Below, piece by piece: positions 1 through 5,287 of a stretch of 5,287 nt of DNA. A program made the translations under genes and the position numbers. Origin of the DNA: an uncultured Lachnospiraceae bacterium (GTDB taxonomy: Bacteria; Bacillota; Clostridia; Lachnospirales; Lachnospiraceae); assembly GCA_902795625.1 (NCBI GenBank), contig CADBLW010000074.1, forward strand, positions 1 to 5,287, read 5' to 3'. Position 1 is the first letter of the stretch. Every line of letters begins with the position of its first letter. Under the pieces are notes generated by a model, which was not told the DNA's origin, did not search any database, and saw only the letters and a program-made list of their open reading frames with translations.

Positions 1-928
1 CATAGATATTTTCCGCAGCGATCGAATGCGTTCCCTTGACAACCTCGGGGAAGCAGACGGGATAAACCATGTTAGTCATGTTGCTGTGCAGGTTGCAGCA
101 GCCCTGGAAGAACGCAAGCTGCGCGCGCAGCGAATCAAACAGCTTCATCAATTCTCTCGCGAAGCCCTCAAAACACGAAGCAACATGGAGCTGTCCCGCG
201 ACCTCGAGCTCGTGGCAATCCTGGTACAGCTGAAGATCATCGTAGGAGACGCGGATCTCATTCTTCCGTACCTTCGTGGAGAACAGCGATTCCATGATGT
301 CGAGCTTTCGCTTCGGCTGGTATTCGGAGAGCGAGTTCACAAGGAACCCGTCCGCCTTCAGTCCGCGTCCGATGCAGCCGCTGATCTGGATCTCACCGCC
401 GTTGCTGATGGCCTTAAGAAGCGCTGTCTTCTCGTGGACAAGCTGCACGAAATCCGTGTTGAACTCCTTGAGGAAGTCATCGTAAAAGTCACGGAATATG
501 ATCCCCGTAAAATGTCCGTAGGTGTTGACGATCTCCGCCTTCAGCCGCTCAAGACCCTTCGCAAGAAGGTCCAGCTGCTCGATCGACTGGATCACCCGCA
601 CTGCGGGGAGCGGATTTCCCTTCTTCTTGTTGGTCGAACGGAAATTGGAAATGTCCGTCACGACTTCAGCCACGGTGGCATAGAGAGAAAGGATCGTCTT
701 TTTGTTCCGGATCGCGTCGCGGAGGGCGCTCTGCCGATGAAGTATATTTTCCCTGTCCGTAAGCGGGGAAAGCAGTATTCTCTTGCACTGCTGGTATATG
801 AAATTGTCATTTTTCGCCATGCTCTGAAGCACCGGCTCCAGCAGAAGGTCGTTGATCAGATCGTCCTTGAACGGCGCGATATCTTCGTCTTCAACATACC
901 CTCTGCGGTTTAACAAATAAGCTTTCAT
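1..928 (-). CDS. Second short MutS-like protein, 3' end cut off by window
   Basis: A minus-strand frame opens with ATG at 926-928 and stays open to the window edge, giving 309 residues (starting MKAYLLNRRGYVEDEDIAPF). The visible part is mostly helical and charged and resembles the MutS core/lever region. Near the cut, PVCFPEVVKGTHSIAAENIY (residues 290-309) matches the entry into the MutS ATPase domain, where family members have a short hydrophobic-Pro strand and then a Leu/Ile-Tyr-Asp segment before Walker A. Walker A, Walker B and the C-terminus should lie just outside the window. The start of the protein follows the same plan as the 511-residue neighbour: a segment like DLLLEPVLQSMAKNDNFIYQ, then a long helical region with RQSALRD, comparable to RQEIVKD in the neighbour. 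It therefore looks like a diverged paralogue and possible partner. There is no mismatch-reading domain. The MutS assignment is firm from context and plan, but the ATPase motifs themselves cannot be checked here. Confidence 0.85.
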   Translation of the reverse strand, partial: MKAYLLNRRGYVEDEDIAPFKDDLINDLLLEPVLQSMAKNDNFIYQQCKRILLSPLTDRENILHRQSALRDAIRNKKTILSLYATVAEVVTDISNFRSTNKKKGNPLPAVRVIQSIEQLDLLAKGLERLKAEIVNTYGHFTGIIFRDFYDDFLKEFNTDFVQLVHEKTALLKAISNGGEIQISGCIGRGLKADGFLVNSLSEYQPKRKLDIMESLFSTKVRKNEIRVSYDDLQLYQDCHELEVAGQLHVASCFEGFARELMKLFDSLRAQLAFFQGCCNLHSNMTNMVYPVCFPEVVKGTHSIAAENIY

Positions 929-936
929 AAGAGTAT

Positions 937-942
937 CCTTCC
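937..942 (-). promoter_or_regulatory. Ribosome binding site for the second MutS-like gene
   Basis: The minus strand reads GGAAGG, 8 bases before the ATG at 928. It lies in the 20-base gap after the TAA of the first MutS-like gene and supports the chosen start. Confidence 0.7.
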
Positions 943-948
943 GAAGTG

Positions 949-2484
949 TTATCGCCGTCCGAGACGATAGTTGATATGGCTGTAGTCGAGTTTATACTTG
1001 CTGACGATGGAGTTTGCGTACGCAGCACCGTCGGCGCGTTTGCGTACGATCCGGTAGGTACGCCGGTAGCTTCCGTCCTCCACGACGGTCGCAACGAGGC
1101 TTACGTAATCGTCCGAATCAAACGCGATCTCAAAGGTATGCGTCACGTAGAAACAGATCGCGTTCCTCGACAAAAGACGCTTCAGAAGGTCGCGGCTCAT
1201 TGTGAGCGCGTCCGCGGTGGGCGCTGATGTGAACAGCTCGTTCAGGATGACGACGCTTCGGTTGTCGAGATCCTCAAGCATTTCACGAATGCGCACGATC
1301 TCGTTGTGAAGGCGGCCCTCCAGCCCTTCCGTGCCCTCCTCGTTCGCAAAATGCGTATGGATACCCGAGCAGTACGGAAGCTTGCACACTCCGGCAGGCA
1401 CCGGAAGTCCCATCATGCCGAAATAAAAGCACTGTCCGAAGGCGCGGGCGAGAGTCGTCTTGCCGCCCTGATTAGGGCCCGTGACGATGATCGCCTTCTC
1501 AAAGTTGGCCTTCATGATATCGTTGAGGACGACTTCTCTGTCCGATTCCATGTTGTTTAGCGCAAGCACGATATCGTAGCAGTCGTCCATATACAATTCC
1601 TTGTCCTTCACGATGAGAGGCATCGTGAGCGGCACGCCCCACTCCTTCACGCGGTCCATGTATTCGAGGTTGCAGATGTAGAACTTAAGCTCCTTGAGAA
1701 GGTCCAAAACCTCCTGCTCGATCACTCTCGGACCGCGGTTGCCGAAGGCCTCCAGCTGCAGGAACGCCTGGCGGTTTTCCTTCTCCAGCTGCTTCAGGAT
1801 AAAGGTTTCCAGCGGAGACAGTTCCATGGAGGGGAACGGCGATTCCCTAAACGGCACAAAATCCTCATACTGCATCGTGCGCGCGAGCGAGGAACGGATC
1901 GGCGCGCAGTAATCCTCGAAATTGTACGCGAGGTCGAAGGTCGTCTTCTCCTTGTTGATCGTCAGGTGAAAACGCATCTTCGCGAACTCTCCCTTAAGCT
2001 GTCCCGCCGTCTCGCGCAGTCTCTTGACTCCCGCGGTGTTCAGCGTGTGGAACAGATCCTGGTGCAGCGCGTAAAATGCTCTTGACTTCGGCGGCGTGGT
2101 GTTGAACTCCACACAGAGATCCTCCATCGCCTGGTAATATGCGGTGACGCAGTCGACGTACCACTTGCATTTCTGGACGTTGACAGTCACATTTTCCGCG
2201 CATTGACGACATGTGACGGCCTCACCGATCTTCGCGATGAACGAGGTCACTGCGTCGCGTATGGACGGCGTCATCAGATCTTTTACGATCTCCTGGCGGT
2301 ATTTTGCGCCTTCAAAGGTACCGCACGTAACCTTGAAGTACTGCTTGATCTCATCGTCGCCGTAATACGCGGATATGCGTTCGGCGTACTGATCAAGATT
2401 GATATCCCGGAAAAAAGCCGGCTCCGGAAGTTCCAAGACTTCCGCGTACGAAAGCGGCTGGTCCGGAAGAAACAGACTGACCAT
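949..2484 (-). CDS. Short MutS-like ATPase (complete)
   Basis: The 511-residue product is a MutS-family P-loop ATPase. Residues about 25-290 are mainly helical and correspond to the MutS core/lever region (domain III). The ATPase domain (domain V) follows: Walker A GPNQGGKTT at 336-344 with K342, a Walker B-like strand SVVILNEL at 410-417, FTSAPTADA at 418-426 in place of the usual GRGTSTxDG-like stretch, and the switch histidine in VTHT (H449). E416 is kept as the likely catalytic base, but the usual preceding Asp is Asn (N415). At about 511 residues it is far shorter than mismatch-repair MutS (about 850) and has no N-terminal mismatch-reading domain with the Phe-x-Glu motif; it also lacks the C-terminal Smr nuclease domain of MutS2. 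Canonical mismatch recognition is therefore unlikely, and the true role is unknown. It is followed after 20 bases by a second MutS-like gene of similar N-terminal layout, suggesting a heterodimer (inference). Location should be cytoplasmic. An N-terminal Cys cluster (C92, C95, C106) is visible, of unclear meaning. Confidence 0.92.
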   Translation of the reverse strand: MVSLFLPDQPLSYAEVLELPEPAFFRDINLDQYAERISAYYGDDEIKQYFKVTCGTFEGAKYRQEIVKDLMTPSIRDAVTSFIAKIGEAVTCRQCAENVTVNVQKCKWYVDCVTAYYQAMEDLCVEFNTTPPKSRAFYALHQDLFHTLNTAGVKRLRETAGQLKGEFAKMRFHLTINKEKTTFDLAYNFEDYCAPIRSSLARTMQYEDFVPFRESPFPSMELSPLETFILKQLEKENRQAFLQLEAFGNRGPRVIEQEVLDLLKELKFYICNLEYMDRVKEWGVPLTMPLIVKDKELYMDDCYDIVLALNNMESDREVVLNDIMKANFEKAIIVTGPNQGGKTTLARAFGQCFYFGMMGLPVPAGVCKLPYCSGIHTHFANEEGTEGLEGRLHNEIVRIREMLEDLDNRSVVILNELFTSAPTADALTMSRDLLKRLLSRNAICFYVTHTFEIAFDSDDYVSLVATVVEDGSYRRTYRIVRKRADGAAYANSIVSKYKLDYSHINYRLGRR

Positions 2485-2490
2485 AGTAAT

Positions 2491-2497
2491 CCTCCCC
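2491..2497 (-). promoter_or_regulatory. Strong ribosome binding site for the first MutS-like gene
   Basis: The minus strand reads GGGGAGG, 6 bases before the ATG at 2484. It is a strong, well-spaced Shine-Dalgarno match within the 22-base gap and fixes the start of the 511-residue protein. Confidence 0.8.
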
Positions 2498-2506
2498 TAC
2501 TTCTCC

Positions 2507-3307
2507 CTATCGGATCGTCATTGTTCCGACCTTTGTCAGATTCTCATGTGTCATCATGGAGGTATCGCTCCACTGGATGATGTAATCGCGTGTTCCCGGT
2601 GTCTGGGAATCATTGATGCGGATGTCAAGTCCGAAGGTGTCGCTGCGATCCTCCGGCGACAGTGACCAGAATATGGACAGCTCGATCAGATATCCGTCGT
2701 CCGTCTCCGTGACAACGTGATCGATCAGTCTCGCGTCCGCGCCGCTTCGCTCTTCAATTTCCCCGTTTCGCATAAAAATGTAATGGCTGTCACCGGCATG
2801 ATACCGCTCCGGCTTCTCGCCGTCCTCGTTCAGATAAACCTCAACGCTGTCGCACCTGGTCGGAGCCTCGCCGGTCAGCTGCCTGGTCGTATCTTTAACC
2901 TCGATGCAAAGGTACAGCTTTTCATTGTCGCAAAATGCCCGGAAGGACGCGGATGCCCCGCTCTCTCCGTACACCGGATTCTGAAGTTCATAGGCCTCGC
3001 ATACTGACCAGTCATCCTCGATCATTCCGTCAACCCGTATGGACGGAAGTCTGGAAGCCAGCATCTCAAGGTCTGATCTTGTGTATTCGTATTTCTTGCC
3101 GAGCTCGGGATCCTTCGGATTGACACGCGGATACTGCGTCGGTGCCGCACCGTCATTATCCGGATCTCTTCGCGCCTGGGACTGTGTCTGCGTCTGCTTT
3201 ACAGCGTCCGCTCTCTTCAGGAACGCGTTAAACAGCAACACCGCTCCCAGAAAAACCACTGCGAGCGTCAGTACCGTCCTTCGATTGTTGATCAAGCGTT
3301 GTCTCAT
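2507..3307 (-). CDS. Membrane-anchored protein with CBM9-like domain
   Basis: The 266-residue product has a basic N-terminus (R2, R4, R9, R10) followed by one hydrophobic helix at about 11-30 and then K31-R32. There is no lipobox cysteine, so it is probably a signal anchor with the rest outside the cell. Residues 35-65 are a polar, Gln/Asp/Pro-rich linker. From about residue 88 the sequence has the CBM9-like layout: SIRVDGMIEDDW (89-100, matching the usual 'DG...W' opening), YELQNPVYG (106-114), DSVEVYLNEDG (153-163), DDGYLIELSI (203-212), GLDIRIND (226-233), IIQWSDT (243-249) and a final VGTMTI strand. These blocks align one-for-one with the upstream lipoprotein, including W100 with W86 and W246 with W234, so the two genes probably arose by duplication. 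No enzyme active site is visible. A carbohydrate-binding role is inferred from the fold; the ligand is unknown, and it could instead be a domain of related fold with another job. Confidence 0.85.
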   Translation of the reverse strand: MRQRLINNRRTVLTLAVVFLGAVLLFNAFLKRADAVKQTQTQSQARRDPDNDGAAPTQYPRVNPKDPELGKKYEYTRSDLEMLASRLPSIRVDGMIEDDWSVCEAYELQNPVYGESGASASFRAFCDNEKLYLCIEVKDTTRQLTGEAPTRCDSVEVYLNEDGEKPERYHAGDSHYIFMRNGEIEERSGADARLIDHVVTETDDGYLIELSIFWSLSPEDRSDTFGLDIRINDSQTPGTRDYIIQWSDTSMMTHENLTKVGTMTIR

Positions 3308-3311
3308 AGTT

Positions 3312-3316
3312 CTCCT
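3312..3316 (-). promoter_or_regulatory. Ribosome binding site for the membrane-anchored CBM9-like gene
   Basis: The minus strand reads AGGAG, 4 bases before the ATG at 3307. It lies in the 12-base gap after the lipoprotein TGA stop and supports the chosen start, although the spacing is on the short side. Confidence 0.7.
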
Positions 3317-3319
3317 GCG

Positions 3320-4084
3320 TCAATCCATGGTAAGCGTTCCCACGCCGGTCAGTGTGAGGTCGGTGTGCCCACCGGTGTCAGCCCACTGCAGCATGTGAAT
3401 GAGTTGTCCTTCCTCCGCGTTGTTCACGCGAACGTCGAAACCGATCTGGCGGTCGAGTCGTCCGGTGACCGTCAGCAGAGGGATCCGGACCTCAACATAA
3501 TATCCGAAATCCGTACCGTCGCCGTAGGCACAGCATTGATAGCCCTCCGCCTTGGCTCCGGGTCCCAGAAAACCGTTTCCGTCCCGATCAACGATATAAC
3601 AGGCGTCGCCGACGGAATACACCTTATTTTTCCTATTGTCCTCGTTGATAAACAAAAACACGCTGTCGCGGTCGTATACAGACTCCGCGGACGTGTCCGG
3701 CGTCGGGTCGAACACGTGCACAAGGACATACATACAATCCTCTCCCCAGATCACGCGGAACAGCGCCGAGGTAGGTTTTCTGTCGCCGTACACATCATTT
3801 TCCAGACGATATTCCTTGGCAAGCTTCCAGGAATTGCCGGGAGTGCCGTTTACGCTCGGCAATCCGGTCTCGGTATAGCCGCCTACGTCACTGACGGTCG
3901 GATCCCGGAAGCCGAAGGTCGGCGTGGGCGGATCCGTCGGACCGTCTGTCACGTTCGGACCGGGCGTATCGTTGCCGGAACCGTTCTCCGTCGCGTTGGT
4001 GCAGGCGCACAAAAACAGAGCGAGCAGTGAAAAACATACCGCGCACAGGATAAACGGTTTGATTGTATTGCGTAAAATTCTCAT
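3320..4084 (-). CDS. Lipoprotein with CBM9-like carbohydrate-binding domain
   Basis: The 254-residue product starts with a lipoprotein signal peptide: basic residues R2, R5 and K9, a hydrophobic stretch over about 11-27, and the lipobox L25-C26-A27-C28, which predicts lipid attachment at C28 and anchoring on the outer face of the membrane. Residues 29-58 form a Thr/Pro/Gly/Asn-rich linker. The rest (about 74-254) resembles the family 9 carbohydrate-binding module found in xylanases: an opening strand with W86, YRLENDVYG at 92-100, DSVFLFIN at 140-147, GFDVRVNN at 215-222, LQWADT at 232-237 and a closing VGTLTM strand. No catalytic domain is present, so the likely role is ligand binding or surface display; the ligand is unknown. 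The downstream gene encodes a clear diverged paralogue. The domain call rests on motif pattern, not on a profile search. The protein has an adjacent Cys pair (184-185) that could affect folding. The gene is 14 bases downstream of the U32 gene. Confidence 0.87.
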   Translation of the reverse strand: MRILRNTIKPFILCAVCFSLLALFLCACTNATENGSGNDTPGPNVTDGPTDPPTPTFGFRDPTVSDVGGYTETGLPSVNGTPGNSWKLAKEYRLENDVYGDRKPTSALFRVIWGEDCMYVLVHVFDPTPDTSAESVYDRDSVFLFINEDNRKNKVYSVGDACYIVDRDGNGFLGPGAKAEGYQCCAYGDGTDFGYYVEVRIPLLTVTGRLDRQIGFDVRVNNAEEGQLIHMLQWADTGGHTDLTLTGVGTLTMD

Positions 4085-4089
4085 TGCTG

Positions 4090-4095
4090 CTCCTA
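4090..4095 (-). promoter_or_regulatory. Ribosome binding site for the CBM9-like lipoprotein gene
   Basis: On the minus strand the site reads TAGGAG, 5 bases before the ATG at 4084. It lies inside the 14-base gap after the U32 stop codon and supports this start. Confidence 0.75.
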
Positions 4096-4098
4096 AAG

Positions 4099-5287
4099 TT
4101 ACAGGTCTGTCCGCATGATATCTCCGACCTCGGGAAGCTCAGAGAGGCGGACTCGCACGATACGGCTCGCGTGCGGGCAGGAAGGGATCATTTGCCCTTC
4201 CTCATCATACATTTCCAGGACACTGACCGGCAGATTTCGTCCGTCGGGCTTCATCACAAGGATCGTGTCCCCGGTACTGAATTTATTTTTCTGCAGAAAC
4301 TCCGCGGTGCCGTCGGGGTACGTCTTCGAGATCGTCCCGAGGTATACCGACTCGCGTCCGTTCTGTGAGTTTTCATAGGATTGTGCCTCCTCCCCGGGAC
4401 GTCCGAAGAAGAAGCCGGTCGTGTAATCACGCGCCGCGCTTTTGTGGATCTCGGCGAGGTATTCGGGAATGTTTCTCCTGTACTCCTCCGGATCGCGCAG
4501 ACAGGTGTCGATGGCCAGCCTGTAGGCGCGCGTCACTATGGCGACGTAGAGAGCCGTCTTCATGCGGCCCTCGACCTTAAAGCTGTCGATGCCGGAGGCA
4601 AGCAGCTCAGGGATGTGCTCGATCATGCACAGGTCACGGGAGTTGAAGATATAGGTTCCGTTGTCGTCCTCCGAAACCGGCATGTACTGGCCGGGCCTTG
4701 TCTCCTCCACAACCGCGTATTTCCATCGGCATGGATGCGTGCAGGCTCCCAGGTTGGCTTCCCGTCCGGTCAGAAATGCCGAGAGAAGGCACCGTCCTGA
4801 GTATGAGATGCACATCGCGCCGTGGATAAATGCCTCGATCTCCGCTTCCGCAGGGATCTTCGACCGTATCGACCGGATCTCGTCAAGGGACAGCTCGCGG
4901 CCGCATACAACGCGCTCCGCGCCGAGGGAATACCAGAACCTAAACGTCTCAGCGTTGACATTGTTGGCCTGCGTGCTGATATGTAACGCTACGTCAGTTC
5001 CGAGCACTTCCTTTGCCACGGAAAATGCCCCCGGATCCGCGATGATCACGGCATCCGGACGGATCTCGCGAATTCGCTTAAGGTACTCTCGAAATGCATC
5101 CATGGAACCTTCGTGCGCAATGACGTTGGTGGTCACATAGATCTTCTTCCCGCGCTCGTGACAATACTGTACTGCCTCCTTAAGCTCGTCGCAGGAAAGA
5201 TTTTTCGCTTTTGCGCGAAGGCCGAAGGCCTCGCCTCCGACGTATACGGCATCGGCCCCGTACCGGACCGCCGTCTTAACAACATCG
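4099..5287 (-). CDS. U32 family protein, YrrO/TrhP-like, 5' end cut off by window
   Basis: This protein belongs to the U32 'peptidase' family. Well-studied U32 members act in tRNA 5-hydroxyuridine formation (TrhP/YegQ, YrrN/YrrO), 23S rRNA hydroxylation (RlhA) or ubiquinone synthesis (UbiU/UbiV), rather than as proven proteases. The reading frame runs open to the window edge, giving 395 visible residues. The segment RYGADAVYVGGEAFGLRAKA, at visible residues 8-27, is typical of the N-terminal region of the family, so only about 15-20 residues should be missing. The U32 signature EAFIHGAMCISYSGRCLLS lies at visible residues 151-169. Cysteines 159, 166, 182 and 186 are placed like the Fe-S ligands of U32 enzymes. 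The conserved stretch FKVEGRMK follows, and the last 80 or so residues resemble the small beta-barrel U32 C-terminal domain. The protein is probably cytoplasmic. The exact substrate cannot be told from sequence; a tRNA-hydroxylation role is inferred from overall similarity to the long Firmicute form. Confidence 0.92.
   Translation of the reverse strand, partial: DVVKTAVRYGADAVYVGGEAFGLRAKAKNLSCDELKEAVQYCHERGKKIYVTTNVIAHEGSMDAFREYLKRIREIRPDAVIIADPGAFSVAKEVLGTDVALHISTQANNVNAETFRFWYSLGAERVVCGRELSLDEIRSIRSKIPAEAEIEAFIHGAMCISYSGRCLLSAFLTGREANLGACTHPCRWKYAVVEETRPGQYMPVSEDDNGTYIFNSRDLCMIEHIPELLASGIDSFKVEGRMKTALYVAIVTRAYRLAIDTCLRDPEEYRRNIPEYLAEIHKSAARDYTTGFFFGRPGEEAQSYENSQNGRESVYLGTISKTYPDGTAEFLQKNKFSTGDTILVMKPDGRNLPVSVLEMYDEEGQMIPSCPHASRIVRVRLSELPEVGDIMRTDL

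Noticed and set aside
26..913. Long plus-strand open frame of 295 codons
   Set aside because: It lies fully antisense to the second MutS-like gene, has no recognisable domain and no convincing ribosome site, and the minus-strand frame shows clear family features and fits the operon. It is a shadow of biased codon use.
929..948. Possible terminator between the two MutS-like genes
   Set aside because: The 20-base gap has no stem-loop followed by a T-run; it contains only a ribosome binding site.
949..2484. Identity as the mismatch-repair protein MutS or as MutS2
   Set aside because: At 511 residues it lacks the N-terminal mismatch-binding and connector domains of MutS and has no Smr domain as in MutS2, so neither gene symbol is justified.
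3299..4030. Plus-strand open frame of 243 codons
   Set aside because: It is antisense to the lipoprotein gene, whose signal peptide, lipobox and CBM9-like pattern are convincing. The plus-strand product shows no family features.
5134..5136. GTG at this position as the start of the U32 gene
   Set aside because: The frame continues upstream to the window edge through strongly family-typical sequence (RYGADAVYVGGEAFG), so the GTG is an internal valine codon and the real start is outside the window.

Overview
The window holds five protein genes, all on the minus strand and all in one direction, so it reads from high to low coordinates. Gaps between genes are only 12 to 22 bases, each gene after the first has its own Shine-Dalgarno-like site in the gap, and no terminator-like hairpin was seen between them. 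This is most simply one operon (inference). The first gene (U32 family) and the last gene (MutS-like) are both cut by the window edges, so neither the promoter nor the operon end is visible. There is no non-coding stretch longer than about 22 bases, and I saw no RNA gene, mobile element or CRISPR array.

The organism is probably a Gram-positive Firmicute of the Clostridia, perhaps Lachnospiraceae-like. The evidence is the strong AGGAG/GGGGAGG ribosome sites, the Firmicute-style U32 protein, a lipoprotein with a Thr/Pro/Gly-rich linker and a short MutS-like gene pair. By eye the DNA is slightly above 50% G+C. The taxonomic call is inference.

Layout in transcription order: (1) 5287-4099, a U32 protein of the YrrO/TrhP type, lacking roughly its first 15-20 residues, with the U32 signature and four cysteines likely to bind an Fe-S cluster; (2) 4084-3320, a lipoprotein with a CBM9-like beta-sandwich; (3) 3307-2507, a diverged paralogue of gene 2 held by an N-terminal membrane helix instead of a lipid; (4) 2484-949, a complete 511-residue MutS-like ATPase without the mismatch-reading domain; (5) 928-1, the first 309 residues of a second MutS-like protein, ending just before its ATPase domain.

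How the genes work together is not obvious. Genes 2 and 3 look like an extracellular, surface-anchored pair of related modules. Genes 4 and 5 look like an intracellular pair that could form a heterodimeric MutS-type ATPase. Gene 1 is likely an RNA-modification enzyme. The two back-to-back paralogous pairs are the most distinctive feature of the window.
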